64,000 nucleotides of DNA, taken from the NCBI RefSeq assembly GCF_014773485.1, contig NZ_JACXBP010000001.1, forward strand, positions 434,001 to 498,000, given 5' to 3'. Of this stretch, positions 52,952-62,833 are shown one piece after another. The stretch's first letter is position 1. Each line of letters opens with the position of its first letter. The stretch comes from Erwinia aphidicola (GTDB lineage Bacteria > Pseudomonadota > Gammaproteobacteria > Enterobacterales > Enterobacteriaceae). A program made the position numbers and the translations under genes. A model generated the notes under the pieces. That model saw only the letters and a program-made list of their open reading frames with translations. It was not told the origin of the DNA and searched no databases.

Positions 52952-53962
52952 ATGATTGAAGCCGATCGCCTGGTCTCTGCCGGGGTTATTACAGAAGAAG
53001 AGGTGATTGACCGCGCGATCCGTCCGAAGATGCTGGACGAGTACGTCGGCCAGCCTGTGGTGCGCGAGCAGATGGAGATCTTCATCAAAGCCGCCAAAAT
53101 GCGCGGTGATGCGCTCGACCATCTGCTGATCTTCGGTCCTCCGGGCCTCGGTAAAACCACGCTGGCCAACATTGTCGCCAATGAGATGGGCGTCAATCTG
53201 CGCACCACCTCCGGGCCGATTCTGGAGAAGGCGGGCGATCTGGCTGCTATGCTGACCAACCTTGAGCCTCACGACGTGCTGTTTATCGATGAGATCCACC
53301 GCCTTTCACCGGTCGTGGAGGAGGTACTGTATCCGGCGATGGAAGATTACCAGCTGGATATTATGATCGGTGAAGGGGCGGGTGCCCGCTCGATCAAGCT
53401 GGACCTGCCGCCGTTTACCCTGATTGGTGCTACCACGCGCGCCGGGTCGCTCACCTCGCCGCTGCGCGACCGCTTTGGCATCGTGCAGCGCCTGGAGTTT
53501 TATCGCGTGGAAGATCTGCAGCATATCGTCGGGCGCAGCGCAGCCTGCCTCGGTTTGCCGCTGACCGATGATGGCGCGCTGGAGATCGCCCGCCGCGCCC
53601 GCGGTACGCCACGTATCGCCAACCGCCTGCTCAGGCGCGTGCGTGACTTCGCGGAAGTGCGTGCCGCCGGGGAGATGAGTGGCGATGTCGCCGCGAAAGC
53701 GCTGGATATGCTGAGCGTCGATACCGAAGGTTTCGACTATATGGACCGTAAACTGCTGCTGGCGATTATTGATAAGTTTATGGGTGGCCCGGTCGGGCTG
53801 GATAACCTGGCGGCGGCGATTGGCGAAGAGCGCGAAACCATTGAGGATGTGCTGGAGCCATTTTTAATCCAGCAGGGCTTTATTCAGCGCACGCCGCGCG
53901 GGCGTATTGCCACCGGGCATGCGTACAAGCATTTTGGTATCGATCGCCCGGCTTCTCCGTAG
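52952..53962 (+). CDS. ruvB: Holliday junction helicase RuvB
   Basis: The 336-residue AAA+ motor drives branch migration. Walker A is [12 protein letters not shown], Walker B is [11 protein letters not shown], and sensor 1 and the arginine finger are in [20 protein letters not shown] winged-helix domain ends the protein. The TAG stop is formed within a downstream palindromic repeat. Confidence 0.98.
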   Translation: MIEADRLVSAGVITEEEVIDRAIRPKMLDEYVGQPVVREQMEIFIKAAKMRGDALDHLLIFGPPGLGKTTLANIVANEMGVNLRTTSGPILEKAGDLAAMLTNLEPHDVLFIDEIHRLSPVVEEVLYPAMEDYQLDIMIGEGAGARSIKLDLPPFTLIGATTRAGSLTSPLRDRFGIVQRLEFYRVEDLQHIVGRSAACLGLPLTDDGALEIARRARGTPRIANRLLRRVRDFAEVRAAGEMSGDVAAKALDMLSVDTEGFDYMDRKLLLAIIDKFMGGPVGLDNLAAAIGEERETIEDVLEPFLIQQGFIQRTPRGRIATGHAYKHFGIDRPASP

Positions 53963-54021
53963 GGGCGAGGCATGCCTCGCCCGCTGCCAGCAAGCCAGGG
54001 TCAGACATGCCTGACCCCTAC
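53959..54021. repeat. Paired palindromic repeats between ruvB and znuB
   Basis: GTAGGGGCGAGGCATGCCTC (from 53959) and CAGACATGCCTGACCCCTAC (ending 54021) are two GCATGC/ACATGC-centred palindromes framing a GCTGCCAGCAAGC centre. The element starts in the ruvB stop codon and lies between convergent genes. Confidence 0.82.
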
Positions 54022-54029
54022 GAGGGATG

Positions 54030-54815
54030 CTAAACTGCCGGTTTCTTCACCATACTCAGCATAAACAGCACGGCAGCGCCCAGCACCACGGACGGGCCTG
54101 CCGGCGTGTCATAAAACGCCGAGAAGGTCAGGCCGGCAGTGACGGCCAGCATGCCAACCACAATAGCCAGCAGCGCCATCTGTTCCGGGGAACGGGCAAA
54201 GCGGCGCGCGGTGGCGGCAGGAATAATCAGCAGGGAGGTGATGATCAGCGCCCCGACAAACTTCATGGCCACGCCAATGGTCAGCGCGGTGATCAGCATC
54301 AGAATCATTTTGGTACGCTGAATATTCACCCCATCCACCTGCGCCAGCTCCGGGCTGATGGTCATCGACAGCAGCGCGCGCCACTGCCAGCCCAGCAGCA
54401 GCATCACCACCGCCACGCCCGCCGCAATCGTCCACAGATCCTGCGGCGTGACGGCCAGCAGGTCGCCAAACAGATAGGCCATCAGGTCAACGCGCACGTC
54501 TGACATCAGGCTGACCACCACCATCCCCAGCGACAGCGCGCTGTGCGCCATAATCCCGAGCAGGGTATCAATGGCCAGATGCGGCCTGCGCTCCAGCCAC
54601 ACTAACACCAGCGACAGCAGCAGGGTCACCGCGATCACCGCATAAAACGGGCTGACGTTGAGCAGCAGGCCAAATGCCACGCCGAGCAGAGAAGCGTGCG
54701 CCAGGGTGTCGCCGAAGTAGGACATGCGGCGCCAGACCACAAATGACCCCAGTGGACCGGCCGCCAGCGCCAGTAAAATGCCGGCCAGCCAGCCGGGTAA
54801 TAACAGCTCAATCAT
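54030..54815 (-). CDS. znuB: Zinc ABC transporter permease ZnuB
   Basis: The 261-residue permease of the ABC-3 family moves zinc across the inner membrane. It starts [20 protein letters not shown] and has about eight helices, including [20 protein letters not shown], the family motif. The ATG at 54815 overlaps the znuC end by 8 bases, and a longer start is not supported. It is cotranscribed with znuC. Confidence 0.96.
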   Translation of the reverse strand: MIELLLPGWLAGILLALAAGPLGSFVVWRRMSYFGDTLAHASLLGVAFGLLLNVSPFYAVIAVTLLLSLVLVWLERRPHLAIDTLLGIMAHSALSLGMVVVSLMSDVRVDLMAYLFGDLLAVTPQDLWTIAAGVAVVMLLLGWQWRALLSMTISPELAQVDGVNIQRTKMILMLITALTIGVAMKFVGALIITSLLIIPAATARRFARSPEQMALLAIVVGMLAVTAGLTFSAFYDTPAGPSVVLGAAVLFMLSMVKKPAV

Positions 54816-55566
54816 TGCGTCCGGTCCCTCTACGTAAAACAATGCGTCCCTGAAGATCGTGACGATGGTTGTGATGATGGCGATAAATGGCCAGCTGCTC
54901 GGCACCGCGTGGGCCAAACATCGAGATAAATTCCGGATGTTGCGACACCGCCTCCGGCGTTCCGGAGCAGCAGATATGGTGATTGAGGCACAGCACCTCA
55001 TCGGTTTTCGCCATCACCAGATGCAGATCGTGGGAGACCATCAGCACGCCGCAGTTCAGCTCGCGACGCAGCTGGTCAATCAGATCGTACAGTGCGACCT
55101 GGCCATTAACATCGACGCCCTGAGTCGGCTCATCCAGCACCAGCAGCTGTGGCTGATTGAGCAGTGCCCGCGCCAGCAGCACGCGCTGCATCTCACCGCC
55201 GGATAATTTCTGCAGCGGATACTCCAGCAGCTGCGCGGCCTGCACGCGCTTCAGCGCCGGCAGGATATCGGCGCGCTTCACGCCGGGGCGCAGACGCATA
55301 AAGCGATCGACGGTGAGCGGCAGGGTGACATCCAGATGAATTTTTTGCGGCACGTAGCCAATTCGCAGCTGGGCAGGGCGGGTCAGAGTACCGGCGGTAG
55401 GGGCAATCAGCCCCAGCACCACGCGCACCAGCGAAGATTTACCGGCACCGTTTGGCCCGAGCAGGGTCAGAATGCGGCCGGGCTGCAGCGTCAGTGAAAC
55501 ATCAGACAGCACGCGGCGCTGACCAAAACTCACAGATATTTTATCAAGGGCTATCAAAGGGGACAT
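54808..55566 (-). CDS. znuC: Zinc ABC transporter ATPase ZnuC
   Basis: The 252-residue ATPase has Walker A ([14 protein letters not shown]), the signature [16 protein letters not shown], Walker B ([15 protein letters not shown]) and the H-loop (MVSHDLHLV). The C-terminal His-rich tail ([12 protein letters not shown]) may hold zinc. It is divergent from znuA with the Zur box between. Confidence 0.97.
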   Translation of the reverse strand: MSPLIALDKISVSFGQRRVLSDVSLTLQPGRILTLLGPNGAGKSSLVRVVLGLIAPTAGTLTRPAQLRIGYVPQKIHLDVTLPLTVDRFMRLRPGVKRADILPALKRVQAAQLLEYPLQKLSGGEMQRVLLARALLNQPQLLVLDEPTQGVDVNGQVALYDLIDQLRRELNCGVLMVSHDLHLVMAKTDEVLCLNHHICCSGTPEAVSQHPEFISMFGPRGAEQLAIYRHHHNHRHDLQGRIVLRRGTGRND

Positions 55567-55593
55567 ATCGATTACTGGTTGCAGAAGTTTACG

Positions 55594-55611
55594 GATGTTA
55601 TAATATCACAA
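55594..55611. promoter_or_regulatory. Zur operator between znuC and znuA
   Basis: GATGTTATAATATCACAA matches the znu operator of E. coli (GAAATGTTATAATATCACAC as recalled) over its core. It lies in the 77-base space between the divergent starts and would repress both transcripts when zinc is sufficient. Confidence 0.9.
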
Positions 55612-55643
55612 CCCATCAGCTAATCACGATGGATTGAATCATT

Positions 55644-56591
55644 ATGTTACATAAAAAAACGCGTGCCTTTTCAATGCTGGCTGGCCTGAGTGTCGCCGCT
55701 TCGCTTGCACTTCCTGCCCAGGCCGCCGTGGTAGCCTCTGTTAAGCCGGTGGGCTTCATCGCCTCAGCCATTGCCGATGGTGTAACCCCGGTTGAAATCC
55801 TGCTGCCCGACGGTGCTTCAGAGCATGATTACGCGCTGCGCCCATCAGACATTAAACGCTTGCAGGACGCGGATTTAGTGGTATGGGTCGGGCCAGAAAT
55901 GGAAGCTTTTATGACCAAATCGGCCGCTTCCCTTCCCGCACAAAAGAACGTTGAAATGGACACCCTGCCGGGTGTAAAAGCGCTGCTGCTGAAGGGCGGG
56001 GAAGACGAAGAGGAAGAGCATGAAGGGCATGCTCATGGCGGTGCCGAAGAGCACGAGCACCACCACCACGGGGAATATAATATGCACCTGTGGATGTCTC
56101 CTGAAATCGCCAGGAAAACTGCTGTTGCAATCCATGCAAAATTATTGGAACTTATGCCGCAAAGCAAGGACAAACTAGACGCTAATCTGCAGCACTTTGA
56201 AGCAGAATTGTCGTCTGCCGATGCGAAAATCGGTAATCAGCTGGCCCCGGTGAAAGGTAAAGGATATTTCGTTTTTCATGATGCTTACACATACTTTGAA
56301 AAACACTACGGTCTGACTCCATTAGGTCATTTTACCGTGAATCCTGAGATCCAACCTGGCGCGCAGCGTTTACATCAAATACGAACACAGTTGGTTGAGC
56401 AGAAGGCCGCATGCGTCTTTGCTGAGCCACAATTCAGGCCGGCCGTGATTGAAGCCGTTGCCAGAGGGACCAAAGTGCGTTCGGGCACGCTGGATCCACT
56501 CGGGACGAACATCACCCCAGGTAAAGATAGCTATGTGACATTCCTCTCACAGCTGTCCAGCCAATATGCGAGCTGCCTGAATGGAGAATAG
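55644..56591 (+). CDS. znuA: Periplasmic zinc-binding protein ZnuA
   Basis: The 315-residue protein captures zinc in the periplasm for ZnuBC. The signal peptide ([20 protein letters not shown]) ends near AQA. Zinc histidines lie in [22 protein letters not shown] and [15 protein letters not shown] charged His/Glu loop ([18 protein letters not shown] near 130-148) is typical of enterobacterial ZnuA. The second half of the gene is more AT-rich than its surroundings. Confidence 0.96.
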   Translation: MLHKKTRAFSMLAGLSVAASLALPAQAAVVASVKPVGFIASAIADGVTPVEILLPDGASEHDYALRPSDIKRLQDADLVVWVGPEMEAFMTKSAASLPAQKNVEMDTLPGVKALLLKGGEDEEEEHEGHAHGGAEEHEHHHHGEYNMHLWMSPEIARKTAVAIHAKLLELMPQSKDKLDANLQHFEAELSSADAKIGNQLAPVKGKGYFVFHDAYTYFEKHYGLTPLGHFTVNPEIQPGAQRLHQIRTQLVEQKAACVFAEPQFRPAVIEAVARGTKVRSGTLDPLGTNITPGKDSYVTFLSQLSSQYASCLNGE

Positions 56592-56602
56592 AGGAAACTT
56601 AA

Positions 56603-57928
56603 GTGCAGCAGATTGCCCGCGCTGTCGCCATAGCGTTCAATAATTTACCCCGACCTCACCGCATCATGCTGGGGTCGCTCACCGTCGTAACTCTGGCCGT
56701 CACCGTCTGGCGGCCTTACGTTTATCATCCTGGCAGTGAAAGCCCGATTGTGAAAACGGTCGAGCTGGAAAAGAGTGAGCTGCGCACGCTGCTCCCGGAA
56801 GCCAGTGAACCTATCGATCAAGATACGCCGTCCCCCGCTGATGATGTGCCTAAAGATGAAATCGATGAGGATGTGCCGGATGAAAGCGGCACGCACGACT
56901 ATGTCGTTTCCACCGGCGACACGCTCAGCAGCGTACTGAATCAGTATGGCATTGATATGTCTGATATCAGCCAGCTGGTGAAGGCGGATAAAGACCTGCG
57001 TAATCTTCAGATCGGCCAGCAGCTGTCGTGGACGCTCACCGATGATGGTCAGCTTCAGCGCCTCAGTTGGGAAGTTTCCCGCCGTGAAACCCGTACTTAC
57101 GATCGTTCCGGCGAAGGCTTTAAATCTTCCGCGGCGATGCAGAAGGGCGAGTGGCAGAACAAGGTACTGAGCGGCGTGGTTAACGGCAGCTTCGTCAGCA
57201 GCGCCCGCTCGGCAGGCCTGACCGGCGGCGAAATCAGCGCGGTGATCAAATCACTGCAGTGGCAGATGGATTTCCGCAAGCTGCGCAAAGGCGATCGCTT
57301 CGCGGTGCTGATGTCGCGTGAAATGATGGACGGTAAAAGCGAGCAGAGCGAACTGCAGGGCGTGCGTATGAGCAGCGGGGGCAAAGATTACTACGCTATC
57401 CGCGCTGAAGACGGCAAGTTCTATGACCGCAGTGGTTCCGGTCTGGCGCGCGGCTTTATGCGTTTCCCCACGGTGAAACAGTACCGCGTCTCCTCTAACT
57501 TTAATCCGCGCCGCGTCAACCCGGTCACCGGGCGTATCGCGCCGCACAAAGGCGTCGACTTTGCCGTGCCGGTCGGTACCCCGGTGCTGGCGGTGGGTGA
57601 TGGTGAAGTGATCGTCTCCAAGCGCAGCGGCGCTGCGGGCAACTATGTGGCTATCCGCCACGGTCGCCAGTATATGACGCGCTATATGCACCTGAAAAAG
57701 CTGCTGGTGAAGCCAGGTCAGAAGGTGAAACGCGGTGACCGTATTGCGCTGTCCGGCAATACCGGGCGCTCCACCGGGCCTCACGTGCATTACGAAATCT
57801 GGATTAACAATCAGGCAGTCAACCCATTAACGGCCAAGCTGCCGCGTATGGAAGGGCTGGCCGGTAAAGAGCGTCGCGACTACCTTGCGCAGGTGCGTGA
57901 AGTGGTGCCCAAGCTGCGATTTGAATAA
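56603..57928 (+). CDS. mepM: Murein DD-endopeptidase MepM
   Basis: The 441-residue enzyme cuts peptide crosslinks so that murein can grow. An N-terminal membrane anchor (about 16-36) is followed by a LysM-type domain (VVSTGDTLSSVLNQYGIDMS). The M23 peptidase domain has zinc ligands in HKGVDFAVPVGTPV and the HxH motif GPHVHYEIW. The GTG start follows GAGGAA, and the gene lies 11 bases after znuA. A terminator separates it from lpxM. Confidence 0.95.
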   Translation: MQQIARAVAIAFNNLPRPHRIMLGSLTVVTLAVTVWRPYVYHPGSESPIVKTVELEKSELRTLLPEASEPIDQDTPSPADDVPKDEIDEDVPDESGTHDYVVSTGDTLSSVLNQYGIDMSDISQLVKADKDLRNLQIGQQLSWTLTDDGQLQRLSWEVSRRETRTYDRSGEGFKSSAAMQKGEWQNKVLSGVVNGSFVSSARSAGLTGGEISAVIKSLQWQMDFRKLRKGDRFAVLMSREMMDGKSEQSELQGVRMSSGGKDYYAIRAEDGKFYDRSGSGLARGFMRFPTVKQYRVSSNFNPRRVNPVTGRIAPHKGVDFAVPVGTPVLAVGDGEVIVSKRSGAAGNYVAIRHGRQYMTRYMHLKKLLVKPGQKVKRGDRIALSGNTGRSTGPHVHYEIWINNQAVNPLTAKLPRMEGLAGKERRDYLAQVREVVPKLRFE

Positions 57929-57947
57929 TTCAGCTGCATGAAAACTG

Positions 57948-57979
57948 AGCCGATGGGTGTTGCCGTCGGCTTTTTTTTT
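57948..57979 (+). terminator. Terminator after mepM
   Basis: AGCCGA and TCGGCT arms are followed by a run of eight or more T residues. Confidence 0.85.
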
Positions 57980-58064
57980 AGGCAGGCAGAGGCTAAATGA
58001 CCAATAACATTGCAAATTTGCCCGTCAGCACTATCATAAGCCCGTTATTGTTCGAGGCCAGTGC

Positions 58065-59036
58065 ATGGAAAACAGAAAAAAAAGTAACGTTGAGTTTATA
58101 CCCACCTTTCAGAAATCCTTTCTTTTACCGCGTTACTGGGGGAGCTGGCTGGCGGTAGGTGCCTTTGCTGGTCTGGCGCTGGTTTCCCCGCGTCTGCGCG
58201 ACCCGCTGCTGGGTGCGCTGGGGCGTTTTGCCGGCAAGCTGGCGCGCAGCGCGCGACGTCGTGCGCAGATTAACCTGCTGTACTGCATGCCTGAGAAGAC
58301 CGAAGCCGAGCGCGAGCAGATTGTCGATGAGATGTTTGCCACGGCACCGCAGTCGATGGCGATGATGGGCGAGCTGGCTATCCGCCCGAAGAGCGCAATC
58401 AAACGCATTCGCTGGCACGGCCGTGAGATTATCGAACCGATGCGCGCAGCGGGTCAGAATGTGATCTTCCTTGTGCCGCACGGCTGGGCGGTCGATATTC
58501 CGGCAATGGTGCTGGCTTCCGAAGGGCAGCCGATGGCGGCGATGTTCCATAACCAGAGCGATCCGGTGATGGACTATGTCTGGAACAGCGTACGTCGCCG
58601 TTTTGGTGGCCGTATGCACGCCCGTAATGATGGTATCAAACCGTTTATCAGCTCTATCCGTCAGGGTTACTGGGGCTACTATCTGCCCGATCAGGACCAC
58701 GGTGCCGAGCACAGCGAGTTTGTCGATTTCTTCGGCACCTATAAAGCCACGCTACCCGCGCTGGGCCGCATGATGAAAGTGTGCCGCGCCAGAGTGGTGC
58801 CGCTGTTCCCGGTGTACGACAGCAAAACGCATATGCTGGATATCTGGCTGCGCCCGCCGATGGATGATTTGGTGGATGTGAACGATCAAAAACTGGCGCG
58901 GCGGATGAATGAAGAGGTCGAAATCTTTGTGCGCCCGAACCCGGAGCAGTACACCTGGATCCTCAAGCTGATCAAAACGCGTCGTCCGGGTGAGGTTGAG
59001 CCCTACGATCGTAAAGAGCTGTACCCGAAGAAATAA
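58065..59036 (+). CDS. lpxM: Lipid A myristoyltransferase LpxM
   Basis: The 323-residue inner-membrane acyltransferase adds the last secondary acyl chain to Kdo2-lipid A. A hydrophobic anchor ([18 protein letters not shown]) is followed by the acyltransferase motif HGWAVD (H-x4-D type) and [23 protein letters not shown] lies before the ATG. It is convergent with the MdfA-like gene, with a palindromic repeat between. Confidence 0.96.
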   Translation: MENRKKSNVEFIPTFQKSFLLPRYWGSWLAVGAFAGLALVSPRLRDPLLGALGRFAGKLARSARRRAQINLLYCMPEKTEAEREQIVDEMFATAPQSMAMMGELAIRPKSAIKRIRWHGREIIEPMRAAGQNVIFLVPHGWAVDIPAMVLASEGQPMAAMFHNQSDPVMDYVWNSVRRRFGGRMHARNDGIKPFISSIRQGYWGYYLPDQDHGAEHSEFVDFFGTYKATLPALGRMMKVCRARVVPLFPVYDSKTHMLDIWLRPPMDDLVDVNDQKLARRMNEEVEIFVRPNPEQYTWILKLIKTRRPGEVEPYDRKELYPKK

Positions 59037-59047
59037 GCAGTTTGCGC

Positions 59048-59121
59048 GTAGGGGGCGACCGCTGTTCTGGTCGACCCGCAACGACTTCAAGGGCGGACCG
59101 AAAAAGAGGGTCCGCCCCTAC
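59048..59121. repeat. Palindromic repeat between lpxM and the MdfA-like gene
   Basis: The element runs from GTAGGGGGCGACCGCTG to GGGTCCGCCCCTAC, with the internal pair GGGCGGACCG and GGTCCGCCC. It resembles the copies after receptor 3 and flhE and lies between convergent genes. Confidence 0.8.
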
Positions 59122-59146
59122 ACAACATCACATCACCTTCTGATTA

Positions 59147-60373
59147 TCAATCCAACGCCGAACGGCGCTTTCTCTCACGCAGGAACGCACGCACCAGCCA
59201 GCACCAGAGCAGGCCGCAGGCCAGATTTGCCAGGCTGAAAGCACGCGTGCCATCGCTGAAGTAAGCAAACTTCGCCAGCTCAATCCCCAGCGCGAACACC
59301 AGAATACTCACCATACCGAGCATCGCGGCCACGCTGCCTTTGCCTGCGCTGCTGGAAAACAGCGTCAGACGATACAGCCCGGCATTGACCAGCCCGGTGC
59401 CGAAGCCATAGATGCTCAGCCCGGCAGTCAGCCACAGATAGCTGTGGCCGTCGATCAGCGCGGCAATGGCGGCAATCCCCAGCCCCAGAAGGATTGGCCA
59501 GGCACCCAGGCGCAGCGGGAAGTCGATTGGCACGCGGGAGGCCAGCTTACCCAGCGTCAGGTTACCGGCAATCATCGCGACAAACACCGGCAGCTGCAGC
59601 AGCGCATAGTCCATGCGCGACAGCCCCTCGTCGTGGATCAGGATCACCGGCGACAGCGCCACCCAGGCCAGGCAGGGAATGGTGACCAGGCCTATCGCCA
59701 GCGAACCGCTCATCACCTGACGGTCCTTCACCAGTGCCAGGTAGCCTTTGCCGAGTGATTTCAGCGACAGCGACATCTGCCTGTCGCCTGCGGTTTCCGG
59801 CATGGTACGCCACAGTCCAACCAGCGCCACGGCGGTCACCACGCCAAACAGCCAGAACATGGTGCGCCAGTCGCTGAACTCAAGGAATGCCGCACCCGCC
59901 AGCGGGCCCGCTAACGGCGCCAGCAGGGCAACGTTCGCCATCAGCGCCATAATGCGCACGCTCAGGGCCTCGTCGAATGCTTCCTGTATGGCGGCATAAC
60001 CGACGGCGCCGATAAAGCACAGGCTGATGCCCTGCAGGAAACGCAGCAGGACAAACTGCTCAATGCTCTGCACCCAGTGGGTCGCCATACAGGTCAGCAT
60101 AAAGAAGGCGACGCCTGAGAGCATCACCGGGCGGCGGCCGAGCTTGTCGGACAGCGGCCCGAGCAGCCACTGCAGCACAATGCCGCCAATCAGATAGGCG
60201 GTCAGCGAGGCAGATACCCACTCCGGACCGACCTTAAACTCGCTGGTCACCAGCAGCATGCCGGGCTGGATCATATCGTGGGCGATATAGGTGGCAAACT
60301 CAAACAGCACCAGTGACAGCGGGAAAATCAGATGTCGCCGGGTAAGGTTTGCTATGGGGATAAATGACGCCAT
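59147..60373 (-). CDS. MdfA-like multidrug MFS exporter
   Basis: The 408-residue, 12-helix DHA1 transporter resembles E. coli MdfA. FEFATYIAHDMIQPGMLLV carries the membrane glutamate equivalent to MdfA E26. LQWLLGPLSDKLGRRPVMLS is motif A, and LLRFLQGISLCFIGAVGYAA carries the arginine equivalent to R112. MdfA exports chloramphenicol and cationic drugs by proton exchange. Here it lies 100 bases downstream of the desferrioxamine genes on the same strand, but behind a terminator. A siderophore export role is possible, with no direct evidence. AGGAGG lies near the start. Confidence 0.88.
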   Translation of the reverse strand: MASFIPIANLTRRHLIFPLSLVLFEFATYIAHDMIQPGMLLVTSEFKVGPEWVSASLTAYLIGGIVLQWLLGPLSDKLGRRPVMLSGVAFFMLTCMATHWVQSIEQFVLLRFLQGISLCFIGAVGYAAIQEAFDEALSVRIMALMANVALLAPLAGPLAGAAFLEFSDWRTMFWLFGVVTAVALVGLWRTMPETAGDRQMSLSLKSLGKGYLALVKDRQVMSGSLAIGLVTIPCLAWVALSPVILIHDEGLSRMDYALLQLPVFVAMIAGNLTLGKLASRVPIDFPLRLGAWPILLGLGIAAIAALIDGHSYLWLTAGLSIYGFGTGLVNAGLYRLTLFSSSAGKGSVAAMLGMVSILVFALGIELAKFAYFSDGTRAFSLANLACGLLWCWLVRAFLRERKRRSALD

Positions 60374-60402
60374 TCCGGCTCCCTCCTGGAATTAATGAAA
60401 AG

Positions 60403-60435
60403 TAAAAAAAGCGCGGCCGCCTGAGCGACCGCGCT
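60403..60435 (-). terminator. Terminator after dfoC
   Basis: On the minus strand AGCGCGG and CCGCGCT arms are followed by seven T residues. It closes the dfo transcript before the MdfA-like gene. Confidence 0.8.
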
Positions 60436-60477
60436 AACATACCGCATTTTTACCTGATAACACTGCACAATTATGAA

Positions 60478-62832
60478 TTATCTAAAACGGGCAATCGGAT
60501 TGTGCAATACGCCGGAAAACTTCAGGTTCTCTGCCGGATCGGCCAGATTGATCATCTGCTGGTTGTTCGCCAGCTGCAGGCGGTTAAGGCAGGAGCGCTG
60601 GAACGTTTCGGCAAACAGATCGTAGCGCGCAAACTTGCGGGCAAACTGTGGATGCGCCTGCTGATACTCCTGCACGCAGTGAGCCACGGCCTGCCAGAAA
60701 CGCGCTTCGGGTAGCGTGCCGGACTGGTCGAGAATGGCGCTGACGAAGCGGAAGATGCAGTCGAAGACGTCGGTGAAGATCGACAGCAGCTTTAGCGGTT
60801 CCGGCACGTCCACTGCCAGGCGCTGCACGTTATCCGGCAGCTCGGCATCCGGGTTCATCACCGCAATCTCTTCGCCGATATCTTTCATATAGGCGCTGAC
60901 CGGAATATTGTTCTGCAGCAGCAGGATCAGGTTCTCGCCGTGCGGCATAAACACCAGGTCGTGCTGATAGAAGCAGTGCAGTAGCGGGCTGAGGTAGCAG
61001 CGCAGATAGCGCGCGACCCAGTCGGCCGCGTCGAGGCCTGAATCGGCAATCAGCGCAGGCAGCAGCGGCTGCTGGTTGGCATCAAGGTGCAGGAATGACG
61101 CCATGGTCATCAGCCGCTGGCCGGGCTGCAGCTGTGCCATCGGGTTATCGCGCCACAGGGCGGCAAACATCTTCTTGTAGGCCGAGTCGCCGCTGATGGC
61201 CTGCTCGTAATAGCGGTTGTGATAGCCGATAGCCGCCACTTCGCGCAGGATGCGGAAATCGCACTGCTGCAGCCAGCTGTCATTTTTCACCAGCTCTGCC
61301 AGCCAGTGATTGATCGCCGGGGTGGTCGCCATATAGTACGGCGACAGGCCGCGCATAAAGCCCATGTTCAGCACCGACAGCGCGGTTTTGACGTAGCGTT
61401 TCGTCGGCTGGCTGCGGTTGAAGAAGGTGCGGATCGACTGCTGTGCCTGGTAAACATCATCCCCCGCTCCCAGCCAGATAATATCGCGGGCGGCAATATC
61501 GGCGGCGAACACCGTCAGCAGCTTGTTGTACCACTGCCACGGATGGACCGGCATCAGCAGATAGTCCTGCTGCGCCACGCCCAGATTATCGAGCTGCTGA
61601 TGGAAGGCGGCCAGGGTAGTATCGCCCAGCTCATCGCGCATCAGCTGCTGATACTCCAGCTCATCCAGGCTGGCAAAGTGCGCATTGCGGCGATGCACCG
61701 CAACCCAGATCAGATTGATCGGCGCGGCGGCTTCCGGTGCATAGGCCAGGTAATCACGGGCATCAAAACCGATGCGGCCATTGTTGGCGACAAAGCAGGG
61801 ATGGCCTTCGCTCATGGCGGCTTCTACCGTCTGGAAATCGGCGCGAACCAGTTCGGCGCTGCTGAGGCTGTTTTTTTGCAGCTTGAAGACCGAGCTGCAC
61901 AGCGTGCTGGTGATCTCCTCCATGTAGGTCGCCAGCAGGTTGGGTGGAATACCGATCTGCTGATTGAACTCGACGATAAACTGCAGCGCATCCAGCGGCA
62001 GCGGCGCGCCGTTGTTCAGCTTTTGCAGCGACTGTTCGTCGATTGCCCAGTGATCGAGCGCCATGCGCCGGGCGCGGAACTGATATTCGCACTCGCTGGC
62101 CGGAACGGGCAGGCGATAGCGGTCATCGCCCAGCGCCTGCGGCGTGATAATCAGCTCGTGTGAGAACTCGGCAATGGCTTTGCGCAGCAGCAGGCGGTTA
62201 GCCTGTTCCCAGTGGGGACCGGGCAGATGGCTGCCGCTCAGCAGCGGGGAAGGGGTGGTCATGGTCAGGGTCTCCTGTTGCAGTGCCTGTTGGTAATCTT
62301 CGCGCTGGCAAAACGCCAGCCACGCGGTTTTGTGCCCCATATCAATCTGGTGCTGGTACTGGAAGCCGGCACGCTTATTTAGCGGGTGGATCCTGGCGTT
62401 ATTTACATCCGGTTCGACCACCACGCGCTGGACCTCAGGGCGACTGAACATAAAGTCCATCACCACGGTAAACACCTGCCAGCTGAACTGCGGACGCGGC
62501 TGAGTAGCGGGGGCGATGAGGATGTGCATCCCGTAGTCGCCGTCGCGCGCCGGATAATACTTACCGACTTCATCGCGCTGCGCCTGATAGCACTCGATGA
62601 GAAACACCGGTTCGCCGTCGCAGCAGCCAACCAGCGCTGCGTGCGGATCGCTGGCGGTCAGCTGCTGATAAAACTGGCTGACCTGCTCCAGCGTGTCCTG
62701 CTGCATGCCCCAGAAGCGGGCGTAGTCGCGCGTTACCCAGCTGTGGATTACGGCGGCATCTTCAGGCTGCAGCGGGCGCAGCGAGAACGCTCCCGCCGGA
62801 CGTGAGGTGGTGAAAATAGCGGATGACAACAT
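60478..62832 (-). CDS. dfoC: DfoC: fused acyltransferase and NIS siderophore synthetase
   Basis: The 784-residue protein joins two enzymes of desferrioxamine synthesis. Residues about 1-185 are a GNAT acyltransferase (IucB/DesC type: FSLRPLQPEDAAVIHSWVT, GDYGMHILIAPA, RVVVEPDVNNARIHPLNKRA). It succinylates or acetylates N-hydroxycadaverine. Residues about 210-784 are an IucA/IucC (DesD type) NIS synthetase: VEAAMSEGHPCFVANNGRIG and LMPVHPWQWYN are ATP and substrate segments, and MPHGENLILLLQNN is conserved. The synthetase condenses and cyclises the hydroxamate units. The ATG at 62832 follows AGGAG and lies one base after the dfoA stop. This fusion is described for Erwinia DfoC. Confidence 0.92.
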   Translation of the reverse strand: MLSSAIFTTSRPAGAFSLRPLQPEDAAVIHSWVTRDYARFWGMQQDTLEQVSQFYQQLTASDPHAALVGCCDGEPVFLIECYQAQRDEVGKYYPARDGDYGMHILIAPATQPRPQFSWQVFTVVMDFMFSRPEVQRVVVEPDVNNARIHPLNKRAGFQYQHQIDMGHKTAWLAFCQREDYQQALQQETLTMTTPSPLLSGSHLPGPHWEQANRLLLRKAIAEFSHELIITPQALGDDRYRLPVPASECEYQFRARRMALDHWAIDEQSLQKLNNGAPLPLDALQFIVEFNQQIGIPPNLLATYMEEITSTLCSSVFKLQKNSLSSAELVRADFQTVEAAMSEGHPCFVANNGRIGFDARDYLAYAPEAAAPINLIWVAVHRRNAHFASLDELEYQQLMRDELGDTTLAAFHQQLDNLGVAQQDYLLMPVHPWQWYNKLLTVFAADIAARDIIWLGAGDDVYQAQQSIRTFFNRSQPTKRYVKTALSVLNMGFMRGLSPYYMATTPAINHWLAELVKNDSWLQQCDFRILREVAAIGYHNRYYEQAISGDSAYKKMFAALWRDNPMAQLQPGQRLMTMASFLHLDANQQPLLPALIADSGLDAADWVARYLRCYLSPLLHCFYQHDLVFMPHGENLILLLQNNIPVSAYMKDIGEEIAVMNPDAELPDNVQRLAVDVPEPLKLLSIFTDVFDCIFRFVSAILDQSGTLPEARFWQAVAHCVQEYQQAHPQFARKFARYDLFAETFQRSCLNRLQLANNQQMINLADPAENLKFSGVLHNPIARFR

Positions 62833-62833
62833 A

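Noticed and set aside
61219..62163. Plus-strand 314-codon frame opposite dfoC
   Set aside because: It lies fully inside dfoC, is rich in Gln, Arg and His, and has no recognisable domain.
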